64,000 bases of DNA from Exilibacterium sp. GTDB taxonomy: Bacteria; Pseudomonadota; Gammaproteobacteria; Pseudomonadales; Cellvibrionaceae. Under the pieces are notes generated by a model. The model was not told where the DNA came from, did no database searches, and saw only the letters and a list, made by a program, of their open reading frames with translations. Location: assembly GCA_028280195.1 (NCBI GenBank), contig JANQMH010000033.1:51689-115688 (forward strand), in the 5' to 3' direction. Shown here in pieces: positions 52,361 through 61,791 of the stretch; within the stretch, counting starts at the first letter, position 1, and every line of letters begins with the position of its first letter. The translations under genes and the position numbers were made by a program.

Positions 52361-53419
52361 ATGCATGTAAAGATGGCAGCCGTGACTGCGCTGGCGATGG
52401 CGCTGTTGATTGCAGCCTGTTCCTCCCGCACCCCCGAGCAGCGGTTTCTGCAGTCACTGGCCGATGGCGTGATTCTGCCCGGTTACCAGCAGCTGGCCGC
52501 CGCCAGCGAGACACTGATGGAGACTGCGCAGGCCTATTGCGCCGGCGACACGGATCTGACGGCCCTGCAGCAGCAATGGCGCCGGACGATGGGAGCCTGG
52601 CAGGCGGTGCAGGCGATTCAATTCGGTCCCGTCCGCGACGACAGCCTGGGCTGGGAGTTACAGTTCTGGCCGGACAGAACCAACCTGGTGGCGAAAAAGA
52701 ACCGCGAGCTGCTACAGGGGGGTGAGGCCTTGACGGTGGAGAGGCTGCAGCAGGCGAGTGTGGTGGTGCGGGGGCTACCCTCGCTGGAGTTTCTGCTGTT
52801 CGACCCGCAGGCACAAACTTATGCCGATGCCGCGCGCCGCTGTGAACTGCTGAAGGCGGTATCGGCGCACATTGCCGGTGTTACCCGAGGGCTGCACGAT
52901 GACTGGCAGCTGCGCTATATCGATGTACTGCTGAACCCCGGCGCCGACAATCCGGAATTTCCCGATGCCCGGCGGGCGCTGGCGGCGGTGGTCGACAGCT
53001 ATCTTTCCAGCCTCGAGGTCATCAGGGACCGCAAGCTGGGCCCGCCGCTGGGCCTGAAGACCCGTAAACAAAGGATGAATGCCTACCAGTTGGAATCCTG
53101 GCGTTCACAACAGTCGCTGCAGAACCTGCAGCGCAACGTCGCCGCGTTGCAGGGTTTGCTGCGCGAGGGCGGTTTAGCCGCCTATTTGAGTACCCTGGGG
53201 CAACAGCCGCTGGCAGACAGGATTGAAGCCGGCCTTGGCGAATTACAGCAGATGCTGGCGGCCGTCGATGACAGCCTGTTTCAGTCGCTGAGCGACAAGC
53301 GGGCCGACAAGGTACTGGCTGTGCACCGGCAGATCGGTCCCCTGGTATCGCTGTTTGAACAGGAATTGCCGGCGGCGCTCGGCGTGCAACTGGGATTTAA
53401 CGAGAGAGATGGCGATTGA
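52361..53419 (+). CDS. imelysin-like lipoprotein (second imelysin)
   Basis: Lipoprotein of about 352 residues with lipobox LIAACSS. The imelysin fold is recognisable (QWRRTMGAWQAVQAIQFGP; ELQFWPDRTNLVAKKNRELL), but the usual GxHxxE is replaced by GLPSLEF, without the His. So the metal site of the first imelysin is missing or altered. GAGG lies 12 bases before ATG 52361. It overlaps the DUF1513 gene by 11 bases. It probably works with the DUF1111 and DUF1513 proteins at the membrane surface. Confidence 0.85.
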   Translation: MHVKMAAVTALAMALLIAACSSRTPEQRFLQSLADGVILPGYQQLAAASETLMETAQAYCAGDTDLTALQQQWRRTMGAWQAVQAIQFGPVRDDSLGWELQFWPDRTNLVAKKNRELLQGGEALTVERLQQASVVVRGLPSLEFLLFDPQAQTYADAARRCELLKAVSAHIAGVTRGLHDDWQLRYIDVLLNPGADNPEFPDARRALAAVVDSYLSSLEVIRDRKLGPPLGLKTRKQRMNAYQLESWRSQQSLQNLQRNVAALQGLLREGGLAAYLSTLGQQPLADRIEAGLGELQQMLAAVDDSLFQSLSDKRADKVLAVHRQIGPLVSLFEQELPAALGVQLGFNERDGD

Positions 53420-54575
53420 ATCCACCGGGCTGAAGCGCCGTAAACTGCTCGCTGCGGGAACGCAGTTATTGAAGGGAACGCTGTTGTTGAGCGGTGGCCT
53501 GGCGGCTGCCGGTTTACCGCTGCTATTGCATGACCATTCACGGGAAAATCACGGACTGCTGTTGTCGGCCTATACCGATATCAACGGGCGGCACCATGTG
53601 AGCGCTATTGACCCCGGCGGCCGCAGCGTGTTTTCCGTCGCCGTGCCCTGGCGGGCCCATGACAGTCTGTTATTGCCCGCCTCGCAACAGGCGCTGTTTT
53701 TTTCCCGGCGTCCCGGTAACCGCCTGTATGTCATCGACGTGAACAGCGGCGAGCTGCAGCTGACGGTTCGCAGCCCCGCGGGCCGCCACTTTTACGGGCA
53801 CGGTTGTGTCAGTCGCGATGGCCGCCACCTGTTTGCCACTGAAAACCATATCGATGCCGGGCGCGGTTGTATTGGTATTTATGCCATCGACAACGGTTTT
53901 CGCCGTGTCGGTGAGTGGCAGAGCTTTGGTGTCGGTCCGCACCAACTGGCGCTGTTGTCCGATGGCCACACGCTGGCTGTTGCCAACGGCGGTATTCTCA
54001 CCCGCCCGGACAGTGCCCGGCAAAAGCTCAATCTCGACAGTATGCAGCCGTCCCTGGCCTACGTGGACGCCAGGGACGGGCAGCTGCTGGGACAGTATTT
54101 CCCCCCGCACCCGCAGCAGAGTATCCGCCATCTGGCGGTCGGTGCCGGCGATCGGGTAGTAGTGGGTATACAGTTTGAGGGCGATCCGCAGCATCAGCTG
54201 CCGCTGGCCTATGTCCATAGCGGCGAGGCGCAATTGCTGCCGTTACAGGCCGACAAAGTAGTCTGGCGCCGGCACCGGCAGTACATTGCCAGTGTGTGCA
54301 TCGATCCCGCGGGCAATCGCCTGGCCTTGACCTCGCCGCGCGGTGGCGTAGTCAGCGGCTGGGATTTATCCAGCGGCGAGTTGCTGGTGTTGCAGACCCA
54401 GCGCGATGGCGCCGGTGTTGCGTTTAACGCCCTGGCAAACGAGTTCGTGGTCAGTAACGGTCAGGGGCAAGTGACCAGTCTGGCGCCGCCGGACTTTACG
54501 CGGCAGGCGCAGCGCAGCCATTTTTTCTCCCGGCGCAGCTGGGACAATCACCTGAATTTCTTCTCCCGCAGTTAG
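53409..54575 (+). CDS. DUF1513 beta-propeller-like protein
   Basis: Protein of 388 residues with a twin-arginine-like N-terminus (KRRKLLAAGTQLLKGTLLLS) suggesting export folded. The body is repetitive beta structure as in a propeller: LLLSAYTDINGRHHVSAIDP, LFFSRRPGNRLYVIDVNSGE, GHGCVSRDGRHLFATENHI, GVGPHQLALLSDGHTLAVANGG. DUF1513 genes end the imelysin/DUF1111 operons of iron-regulated loci. Its ligand is unknown. ATG 53409 overlaps the preceding stop. Confidence 0.85.
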   Translation: MAIESTGLKRRKLLAAGTQLLKGTLLLSGGLAAAGLPLLLHDHSRENHGLLLSAYTDINGRHHVSAIDPGGRSVFSVAVPWRAHDSLLLPASQQALFFSRRPGNRLYVIDVNSGELQLTVRSPAGRHFYGHGCVSRDGRHLFATENHIDAGRGCIGIYAIDNGFRRVGEWQSFGVGPHQLALLSDGHTLAVANGGILTRPDSARQKLNLDSMQPSLAYVDARDGQLLGQYFPPHPQQSIRHLAVGAGDRVVVGIQFEGDPQHQLPLAYVHSGEAQLLPLQADKVVWRRHRQYIASVCIDPAGNRLALTSPRGGVVSGWDLSSGELLVLQTQRDGAGVAFNALANEFVVSNGQGQVTSLAPPDFTRQAQRSHFFSRRSWDNHLNFFSRS

Positions 54576-54694
54576 GGCAGTTCTATGCTCAAGCTGTAAT
54601 AGGCAATATCCGCCGGGCGGCTGCCGCCGGTCGAGTATTACAGCGGTGCTCGTGCTCGCGCTGGCGTCGCTATGCCTGATGTTACCCTGAGGTG

Positions 54695-55048
54695 CTAAAG
54701 AAAATAGCGGCTCAGGGTCGACAGCTCCCGGTAGAGCTGCCGGACCTGGCGCTGCTGGCCCGGTTCCTTTGACAGGCGCTGGATGGCGAACAGCGGGCGG
54801 TAGATATGATCCAGGCAGAGACAGCGCCAGTGCCGGGAAACGGCGCTGTCACAGATCGTCTCCAGCAGCGTCTCAAAGGCCTGGTAATGGACTCCGCGCC
54901 GGCTGGCCTCGGGCTGGCGGTAAGCCCTTTCATTATTCATCTGCAGATATCGCCACAACAGTGCCGGGCTGCCTGGCTGCTCACCGCGCCGCACAGCCTG
55001 TGCCAGTGCTTCGAGTTCGGTATGCGTTTTTACAGGGAGCGATGACAT
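54695..55048 (-). CDS. fagA: FagA-like Fur-associated protein
   Basis: Soluble protein of 117 residues, the length of pseudomonad FagA (Fur-associated gene A). The diagnostic HWRCLCLDHIYRPLFAIQRL matches the HWRCLCLDQxWRPL region of FagA. In pseudomonads fagA precedes fumC, orfX and sodA and is induced by iron starvation; its biochemical role is unknown. Here it stands alone and diverges from another iron-type gene, with a Fur box between. There is no clear ribosome binding site before ATG 55048. The gene symbol is by similarity from memory. Confidence 0.75.
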   Translation of the reverse strand: MSSLPVKTHTELEALAQAVRRGEQPGSPALLWRYLQMNNERAYRQPEASRRGVHYQAFETLLETICDSAVSRHWRCLCLDHIYRPLFAIQRLSKEPGQQRQVRQLYRELSTLSRYFL

Positions 55049-55091
55049 TGGAGAATAGGGGAAGTCGGACTATGATTAAATAAAAAAAGTA

Positions 55092-55110
55092 GTAATAATG
55101 ATTATTATTA
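55092..55110. promoter_or_regulatory. Fur box between fagA-like gene and the rightward genes
   Basis: GTAATAATGATTATTATTA; the TAATGATTATTATTA core is close to the Fur consensus and nearly palindromic. It is 44 bases from the leftward FagA-like start and could also control the rightward genes at 55243/55431. Confidence 0.7.
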
Positions 55111-55242
55111 ACTATCATGTATCTGTCAATGCATGGCTGACAAAGTTGGTACCGTTTTTTCTGCCGAAAGTGGCGGTAAAAAGTGGTGGTCACGGATATC
55201 AGCCGCAAATTACGTCAGTACTGGTAGAGCGGAGAGAGGAAA

Positions 55243-55434
55243 ATGGCGTCGCTGCACAGCGCAAATGTAGGCCTGGTCTTTGGCAGGGATATGGACAACG
55301 ACAATGAAGCGCAGTCTTGCCGCCCTGCAGTCGACGGCGATCAGCGGGTCGAGCTGACAGGTGCGCCCAGCTCGCTATGGGGCGGCAGATTGCCGCCGCG
55401 TACCAACCACCGGCGGAGGCCTGACCCCCGATGA
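55243..55434 (+). CDS. possible small protein coupled to the next gene
   Basis: A 63-codon frame with a good ribosome binding site (GAGAGAGGAAA) before ATG 55243. Its stop overlaps the next ATG (ATGA at 55431-55434), the usual sign of translational coupling. The composition is charged and Arg/Pro-rich at the end, and it matches no family I know. It may act as a leader that helps translate the following gene rather than as a functional protein. Confidence 0.4.
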   Translation: MASLHSANVGLVFGRDMDNDNEAQSCRPAVDGDQRVELTGAPSSLWGGRLPPRTNHRRRPDPR

Positions 55435-55895
55435 AATCCGCTGCCGAAGTCAGAGGCTTTCTCTGTCATTACCACCGCACGATGGCGGTGAGATGTGCGG
55501 TCAAAGCGGCCATGTTCTGGAACAACACCATGCTGGCGGCGCGCGAGGCAGTTTACCGGCACGACTGGCAGACGGCGGTTTTTGCTTACGGCAAAGCCCT
55601 CGAGCTTGCCGATATCCTGCTAGCCAACGACGGCTGCCCGGCAGGCGCGCAAACCCGCTACGCCCGCACTGCGGTTGAATTTATTTATGCACGGCGTAAA
55701 ACCGGTGACGGCGACAGTATCAATCCGCTGCTGATGGGGATCGTCGGGCGCTTCGAGCAGATGGATGCGGCCCGCCCGATCAATGAATTGATCGGGCCCG
55801 TGCTGAAAGCCGCTCAGGACCCCGTCGAGGAAGTGGACGTGTGGATCGCGAAGCTGGTTGGCATGGAACAGGCCCGGCACCAGCATCTGCACTAG
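55431..55895 (+). CDS. Fur-linked TPR-like protein, paralogue of the gene at 171
   Basis: Protein of 154 residues, soluble and helical. It aligns with the product of the gene at 171-668: RGFLCHYHRTM with RFLCEYRRHTF, then a TPR-like helix pair (AREAVYRHDWQTAVFAYGKA, then LELADILLAND). Next to a FagA-like gene it probably corresponds to the orfX protein of the fagA-fumC-orfX-sodA locus; this is inference. Both copies in the window lie by Fur boxes. The function is unknown. Confidence 0.7.
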   Translation: MKSAAEVRGFLCHYHRTMAVRCAVKAAMFWNNTMLAAREAVYRHDWQTAVFAYGKALELADILLANDGCPAGAQTRYARTAVEFIYARRKTGDGDSINPLLMGIVGRFEQMDAARPINELIGPVLKAAQDPVEEVDVWIAKLVGMEQARHQHLH

Positions 55896-55914
55896 CGGGC
55901 CGGCGCCCCGGCGC

Positions 55915-57237
55915 TCACGGCAGCGGCGATGCCTGGTGCATTAACTCGCCAAATATTTTCGCCGTCTCGAAACAGGCGATATAGGCATCATCGATAGTCC
56001 CGGAGGTTTCCAGGTAGCCGTGATTCAAACTGGGATAGTGTTTGTGAATCGTCTGCACGCCCGCTGCCGCCAGTTTCTGTGCAAAGGCTATCCCCTGGTC
56101 GCGAATCGGATCAAAACCCGCGGTCGCCACCACCGCGGGCGGTTGCCTGGCAAAATCAACGGTATATAGCGGGCGCATCCAGCGGTGATCCTTGTCTTTC
56201 GGGTCGGCCAATACCATGTCGGTGGCCATGCGGATAAAATCCTGGTCCAGCCCGAAGCCGTTGCCAAAGAGTTCATACGAGCGATAGTTCTCCGTGTAGG
56301 CGTCTGTGAAAGGGTAGTAAAGCAGTGCCGCCTTGGGTACCACGCCGCCGCGGCGGACCTGCTCATCGGCTATCACTATCGATAAGTTGCCGCCGGCGCT
56401 GTCCCCGCCGACACCGAGCCTGTCGCTTGCGGAGCCGAGGGACTCGGCATTGGCCACCAGCCAGTCAAAAGCCGCCAGCGCGTCTTCGTGGGCGGCCGGA
56501 AAGCGGTTTTCCGGCGCCAGGCGGTAGTCGACAGACACGACGATCATATCTCCCTCGCGCGCCAGAATTTTCGCCTGCGGCTCCACTGATTCGATACTGG
56601 ACATCAGGAAGGCGCCGCCGTGAAAATACAGTAACGCCGGTTTGACGCTGCCGGCAGCGGTTTCCGGCCAGTAGATGCGAGCCCTGATCGGGCCGTTGGG
56701 CCCCGGTATCTGCACATCTTTAACCGGCCCCACCGTGCCCACATCAAATGCCATTTTCACCCAGTTGCGTTCAGCTGCCTGGCGCAGTGCCTGTTTGCCG
56801 GCTGTGGTTTTCCAGGTATTCATCAGTCGGTCCAGATAATTGCCGTCAGACTGCGCCCGCGCCTTGGCGCGTTCCTGAAACTCGAGCTGCAGTTTGGGGT
56901 GTAAAGTCTGGCCGTCCAGTTCAATGGCGGGCTGTTCGAGGAAACTCTCGATGACCAGGTCGGGCAACTGCATAAAAGCCCTTTCCATCAGCTCCTCTGT
57001 CGACAGTGCGATAGGCGGGCGAAACGCCGCCGCGCGCACAGCGGGATCACTTGATTCAAACGGCACGAGGATGTCTTCACGGCTGCTGTCACGGGCACTT
57101 TCACGGGTATTTTCTTGCGGGCCGGCGCAAGCTGCCAGCCACAGCAGCGAAAAAATACCAAGCCACCGGCGACTGATTTCGGTAAAGCTGGAGAATCTGG
57201 CTGCCGCCGATGTCTCTCTCAATGCTGTCAGTTTCAT
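55915..57237 (-). CDS. HSL-family esterase/lipase lipoprotein
   Basis: Hydrolase of 440 residues. The N-terminal lipobox is LAAC (LLWLAACAGP), so it is anchored in the membrane facing the periplasm or surface. It has the oxyanion motif HGGAF, nucleophile elbow GDSAGG, the acid in TAGFDPIRDQG and the His in SLNHGYL, the hormone-sensitive-lipase layout. A 150-residue N-terminal extension precedes the hydrolase core. It converges with the gene ending at 55895. It may act with the amidase upstream on the same strand; the substrate is a small ester, not readable from sequence. Confidence 0.88.
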   Translation of the reverse strand: MKLTALRETSAAARFSSFTEISRRWLGIFSLLWLAACAGPQENTRESARDSSREDILVPFESSDPAVRAAAFRPPIALSTEELMERAFMQLPDLVIESFLEQPAIELDGQTLHPKLQLEFQERAKARAQSDGNYLDRLMNTWKTTAGKQALRQAAERNWVKMAFDVGTVGPVKDVQIPGPNGPIRARIYWPETAAGSVKPALLYFHGGAFLMSSIESVEPQAKILAREGDMIVVSVDYRLAPENRFPAAHEDALAAFDWLVANAESLGSASDRLGVGGDSAGGNLSIVIADEQVRRGGVVPKAALLYYPFTDAYTENYRSYELFGNGFGLDQDFIRMATDMVLADPKDKDHRWMRPLYTVDFARQPPAVVATAGFDPIRDQGIAFAQKLAAAGVQTIHKHYPSLNHGYLETSGTIDDAYIACFETAKIFGELMHQASPLP

Positions 57238-57415
57238 GGTTTTTCCTTGTCAAGGCTTTCAGTGAGTGTATCCGGAAATAAAATCGCCTGCGGCTAAAAC
57301 GGCATTTGGCTGTGAGCTGCGAATCGCCACCGCATCGATCCGCAAACCCGGTTGCCGGACAGGTAGTAATCGGCTGTATTCAATGGCGCGGCAACGGTGT
57401 GGCAGGCACATGGGT

Positions 57416-58906
57416 CTACAGCATTGCGACGGCAGGCCAGCGCTCAGCCCAGGGTTGGGCCTGCTCTAATTCGTAGGCCAACTCAAACAATAGGCGTTCC
57501 TGTCCCGCTGCGCCGGCGAACTGGCTGCCTATGGGCAGACCTTGCTGATTCCAGAACAGCGGCACCGACATGGCGGGTGTGCCGGCGGCATTGTGCACGG
57601 GGGTGTAAGACACATACTGTTCGAGCCGCGAACGCAGCTCCGGGCCCGGCAGCGAGGTATCCTGCCAGCCCAAGGGCTGCGGCGCCCCCTTGGTGACCGG
57701 CGACAGAATGACATCGTAGCGGTCAAAATGTTTTACGAACTGCCTTGTTACTGCCGCCAGGTGTTCAACCGCCGCCGGCACTCGCCGCTCGCCCTCGCGC
57801 AGGTAATAGTCGGCCAGATACAGTGTCCACGGCTCGAATTCGCCGCTGCCGGCCGGCCTGCCGAGTTGCTGTTGCAGGCGCCGGGCTGCTTTACCCGGCC
57901 AGGCCGACCACAGTACGAAAAACGCATCCATCAGTTTGCGGCCGTCGATCCCCAGGCTTGCCTCCTCGACCCGATGGCCCAGCGCCGCGCAAATTTCTGC
58001 GGTTTTTGCAATCGCGGCTTTGACATCGGGGTCCGGTTGCGCATCGAAGTGGTCGTTCATCATCAGCGCTATTTTCAGGCGCCGTTTTGCCGCGCCCTCG
58101 ATATAGCCGAGCGGCGGGTAGGGCGCTGCGGTGTCGCGCCGTTCGGTGGCGGCAAACAGGGCCGCACTGTCGCGGATGCTGCGGCTGATATGCCCTTTGA
58201 CGGCCAGTCCACCGAGCCCGGCGGACAAATCGCGGTCGCGGCTCGGTTTCAGGCCAAAAACACCGCAGTGGGAGGCCGGTATTCTGATTGAGCCGCCGCC
58301 GTCACTGGCCTGGGCAACGGCAACCATGCCCGCGGCTACCGCCGCCGCACTGCCGCCGCTGGAGCCGCCCGGGCTATAGTCCAGGTGCCAGGGATTTTTA
58401 CAGGGCCCCAGGGCCCGGGGTTCGGTAGTTGCGACCAGACCGAACTCCGGCGTATTGGTCTTGCCCAAAATATTGAGCCCCGCACCTTCGGCGGCCTGCA
58501 CAAACGGATGGGACTTGGCGGCAATGCTGTCTGACATCGCGCGGGACCCATAGGATGTCTTTGCGCCCTCCAGGTCGATCAGGTCCTTCAACAGGTAGGG
58601 TACACCGTGAAACGGGCCTGCCGGCAGCGCCTCGAGTCGCGACCGCGCCCGCTGGTAAAGTGGTGTGACCACAGCGTTGATACTGGGATTGAGTGCCTCG
58701 ATGCGGGCAATAGCCGCATCGGTTATTTCCCCGACACTGATATCTCCCGCGCGGATCAGCGCCGCCTGGGCCAGCGCATCCAGTTTCAGCGCGGCGACCG
58801 CCGGCCCGGCGGATGCCGTCGGGGCGGCGTAACAGCTGGTCGCCGGTGCAGTCAATACCGATGCGCAGCCGGCCAGTAGTTTTAACGCATGTCGCCGGGT
58901 TAGCAT
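57416..58906 (-). CDS. amidase-signature family hydrolase, exported
   Basis: Amidase of about 496 residues. The N-terminus (LTRRHALKLLAGCASVLTAP) has both a twin-arginine-like motif and a lipobox-like LAGC, so it is exported. Catalytic features of the AS family are visible: Lys in YLLKDLIDLEG, the Gly/Ser-rich GGSSGGSAAAVAAGMVAVAQ with the cis-Ser, and the nucleophile Ser in DGGGSIRIPASHCGVFGLKP. It resembles 6-aminohexanoate-cyclic-dimer hydrolases. ATG 58906 starts the signal; GTG 58966 is an upstream alternative. It would hydrolyse an amide outside the cytoplasm, perhaps feeding the peptide importer that diverges from it. Confidence 0.88.
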   Translation of the reverse strand: MLTRRHALKLLAGCASVLTAPATSCYAAPTASAGPAVAALKLDALAQAALIRAGDISVGEITDAAIARIEALNPSINAVVTPLYQRARSRLEALPAGPFHGVPYLLKDLIDLEGAKTSYGSRAMSDSIAAKSHPFVQAAEGAGLNILGKTNTPEFGLVATTEPRALGPCKNPWHLDYSPGGSSGGSAAAVAAGMVAVAQASDGGGSIRIPASHCGVFGLKPSRDRDLSAGLGGLAVKGHISRSIRDSAALFAATERRDTAAPYPPLGYIEGAAKRRLKIALMMNDHFDAQPDPDVKAAIAKTAEICAALGHRVEEASLGIDGRKLMDAFFVLWSAWPGKAARRLQQQLGRPAGSGEFEPWTLYLADYYLREGERRVPAAVEHLAAVTRQFVKHFDRYDVILSPVTKGAPQPLGWQDTSLPGPELRSRLEQYVSYTPVHNAAGTPAMSVPLFWNQQGLPIGSQFAGAAGQERLLFELAYELEQAQPWAERWPAVAML

Positions 58907-59104
58907 GGGCTCGCCACTTTTGTTCGACGCTTCATTTGGTACTTGACTTGATACTTTGCTTGACACGTTGCTTGCCGTTTTCGCTTGAAGTTACTGTAAT
59001 AAGACGTAACATTTGCCGTTAGTCCGGATTCTAACCCTATTTTCGTCTTATATATCGGGTCCGGTTGATTCATCGGGGTCTATGTCGCCGCCAAAGCGAA
59101 AAAG

Positions 59105-59141
59105 TAGCCGGAGAGAGTAACCGGAGAGAGTAGCCGGAGAT
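59105..59141. repeat. three 13-bp tandem repeats
   Basis: GTAGCCGGAGAGA-type units start at 59105, 59118 (one change) and 59131 (last one two bases short), just before the importer operon. Confidence 0.8.
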
Positions 59142-59179
59142 CTGGTAAATATCAGGATATAGCCAAGCAGTCGAAATAG

Positions 59180-60817
59180 ATGGCATACGGTTTTGGATCA
59201 CTGCTGTTGCAAGCGGCCCGCAGTCGCCGGACAAGCCTTAGCTGTTCCATAGGCCTGCTGCTGGTTGTCAGCCACTGGGCCGGTGCCGCACCGGCACCGC
59301 GCTACGGCGGAGAAATCCGGGTCGCCATCAACTCCGATATTCGCAGCACCAACCCCGGCGTCAACCGGGATGGCAATACCGATATGGTACTCTATCATAT
59401 CGTCGAGTCCCTGGTTGCCTACCGGGAGGACTTGACGGTTGCGCCCATGCTGGCCGAGACTTATGCAGTATCGGCCGATGGCTTGAGCTATACGTTTACC
59501 CTGCGGGACAACCTGCGTTTTCACAACGGCGAGCCGGTCACCGCCCGTGAAGTCAAATGGAGTTGGGACCGGCTGCTGGACCCGGATACCGGTTTCCGCT
59601 GTTTGGACTGGTATGACGGCAGTGGTAGCAGCGGGCTGAAAATCCTCGAGGTGGCGGCCGTCGATGCCGGCACCGTCCGCTTCCGGCTGAATCGCCCGAG
59701 TGCTTTGTTTCTCCAGCGTATCGCCTATATCCAATGCCTCACAGGCGTGATGCACCCGGACTCCGTCAATGCCGACGGCTCCTGGCGAGAGCCGATAGGG
59801 ACCGGGCCCTACCGGCTGCAGTCGTGGCAGCGCGGTAAACAAATCGTTTTAAGCCGCTTTGCCGGCTACCAGTCGCGCTCTGAAGCCCGCGACGGCCTGG
59901 CCGGCGCCAAAATCGCCTATGCCGATACGCTGCGCTTTATCGTCAACCCCGACCGGATCGCTGCCAAGGTCGGTCTCTACGCCAATGATCTGGACCTGGT
60001 TTTTGCCACCCCTCTGGGCTCTTACCGGGAGGCCGAGAGGCGCCGGCAGCGCAGAGGGGATATCAATCTGTTTCATCAGCAAACCCTGGACTGGACAGTA
60101 CTGCTGATCCAGTCGGCTGACGCGCTGTTTAAAAACGAGACAATGCGACGGGCCCTCGCTCACGCCATCATCCCCGACCAGGTTGCCGCCTTTGCCAGCA
60201 ACGATCTGGCGACGGGCAATGCCTCCGCTGTGGCAAATTCAAGCCCGTTTCACACGGCACTGCACGATACCTGGTTGAACTATGATCCCGAGCGCGCCAG
60301 AAAACTGGCGCGACAGGCGGGTTACAGGGGCGAAGAAATCGTTATCCAGACCAATCGAAAATTTTCTTATATGTTTGATAACGCCATAGCCATTCAGGCG
60401 ATGCTGCATGCCGCGGGCTTCAATGTGCGTGTTGAAGTACTGGACTGGGCTTCCCAGTTGAGCAATTTTTTTTCCGGAAAATTTCAACTCTCCTCTTTCG
60501 GCTATTCGGCACGCAGTCATCCGGCTTTTCTCTATGGTAATATCATCGGCAGTAAAAACAGCAAAGCCACCTACCAGTGGGAAAGTGTTGCCGCCCAAGA
60601 GCTGTTGCGGCAAATAGAAAGCTCGACCGATGCCGGCGAGCAGCAGCGAATATTCGATCGCCTGCATGAACTGGCGAAGCAACAGGTACCGATCATCGGG
60701 CTGTACAACGACCATATTGTCGATATAACCCGCAGCCACGTTCGGAATTACCAGCCCTGGGTTTTTGGCAGGCCCCGGCTTTGGGGAGTGTGGCTCGAAG
60801 CCGGCCATACAGAATAA
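59180..60817 (+). CDS. peptide ABC importer, periplasmic binding protein (family 5)
   Basis: Solute-binding protein of 545 residues with signal peptide (SIGLLLVVSHWAGAAPA). The family-5 (DppA/OppA) signatures are clear: YTFTLRDNLRFHNGEPVTAR and EVKWSWDRLLDP near residues 110-135, then GTGPYRLQSWQRG, and a C-terminal lobe with NRKFSYMFDNAIAIQAML. It captures di- or oligopeptides, or related amides, in the periplasm for the permeases that follow. It starts a four-gene importer operon that diverges from the amidase gene. The ribosome binding site before ATG 59180 is weak. Confidence 0.92.
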   Translation: MAYGFGSLLLQAARSRRTSLSCSIGLLLVVSHWAGAAPAPRYGGEIRVAINSDIRSTNPGVNRDGNTDMVLYHIVESLVAYREDLTVAPMLAETYAVSADGLSYTFTLRDNLRFHNGEPVTAREVKWSWDRLLDPDTGFRCLDWYDGSGSSGLKILEVAAVDAGTVRFRLNRPSALFLQRIAYIQCLTGVMHPDSVNADGSWREPIGTGPYRLQSWQRGKQIVLSRFAGYQSRSEARDGLAGAKIAYADTLRFIVNPDRIAAKVGLYANDLDLVFATPLGSYREAERRRQRRGDINLFHQQTLDWTVLLIQSADALFKNETMRRALAHAIIPDQVAAFASNDLATGNASAVANSSPFHTALHDTWLNYDPERARKLARQAGYRGEEIVIQTNRKFSYMFDNAIAIQAMLHAAGFNVRVEVLDWASQLSNFFSGKFQLSSFGYSARSHPAFLYGNIIGSKNSKATYQWESVAAQELLRQIESSTDAGEQQRIFDRLHELAKQQVPIIGLYNDHIVDITRSHVRNYQPWVFGRPRLWGVWLEAGHTE

Positions 60818-60836
60818 TCAGAAAAACCGGGCGATT

Positions 60837-61781
60837 ATGTATCGATACGCGCTAAAAAAAATTCTCTTGATCATACCGACGTTACTGATTGTTTCGCTGT
60901 TTGCATTCACCCTGATACGCATGATTCCCGGTGATCCCGCGGTTATGTTTGTCGGCGATCTGCAAGACGCTGCGGCCGTGCAAAAAGTGCGTCGCCAGAT
61001 GGGTTTGGATCAGCCGGTTTACATACAGTATTATCGCTGGGTCAGGCAGGTGGCTGGCGGCAACCTCGGTGTTTCGCTGATGACCCGGGAGCCGGTCTTC
61101 AACGCCCTGGCGGAACGCTTTAGTGTCACTGTTCAGGTTATCGCACCGGCTTTTATCCTGGCTGCGATAATTGCCGTACCCGCCGGTATGATCGCCGCAT
61201 GGCGGCAAAACAGCCGCCTGGATAATGCTATCGTGCTGGTGATGATCGTGTGCCTGTCGGTGCCGAGCTTCTGGCTGGCGCTGCTGCTGATTTTGATCTT
61301 TGGTGTGGAACTGAACTGGCTGCCCAGCATCGGCTTTGTTTCGGTTACCGAGGATCTGGGCGCAGCGATCCGATACCTGGTGCTGCCGGTCATTGTCCTG
61401 ACCTTGATTGAAATGGCCATGCTGACACGGGTGATGCGGGCCAGCACCATCGAAGTCCTGAATCAGGACTATATCACCCATGCGCGCGCCAAGGGTTTAA
61501 GCGAGTCGATCATTCTGCGGCGGCATGTGTTTAAAAACGCCTTTGCACCCACGCTGACCATGCTCGGGCTGGCACTCGGTTCCCTGCTCAGCGGTACCGC
61601 CATTATCGAAACGGTTTTTGCCATTCCGGGGCTGGGTTTATACCTGGTTGATGCGGTCTATGCCCGTGATTATCCGGTGATCCAGGGCACGCTGTTATTT
61701 GTCGTGGCCGTTTATACCGCTGTTAATCTGCTTGCGGACCTGCTGTATCCGGTCTTTGATCCCAGGGTGAAACTGCAATGA
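60837..61781 (+). CDS. peptide ABC importer permease (DppB type)
   Basis: Permease of 314 residues with six helices. The N-terminal DppB helix ILLIIPTLLIVSLFAFTLIR is followed by MIPGDPA. The permease EAA loop is TIEVLNQDYITHARAKGLSE, and the C-terminus AIPGLGLYLVDAVYARDYPV is conserved. ATG 60837 lies 19 bases after the binding-protein stop. It forms the channel together with the next gene. Confidence 0.93.
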   Translation: MYRYALKKILLIIPTLLIVSLFAFTLIRMIPGDPAVMFVGDLQDAAAVQKVRRQMGLDQPVYIQYYRWVRQVAGGNLGVSLMTREPVFNALAERFSVTVQVIAPAFILAAIIAVPAGMIAAWRQNSRLDNAIVLVMIVCLSVPSFWLALLLILIFGVELNWLPSIGFVSVTEDLGAAIRYLVLPVIVLTLIEMAMLTRVMRASTIEVLNQDYITHARAKGLSESIILRRHVFKNAFAPTLTMLGLALGSLLSGTAIIETVFAIPGLGLYLVDAVYARDYPVIQGTLLFVVAVYTAVNLLADLLYPVFDPRVKLQ

Positions 61782-61791
61782 GGCGCTTACT

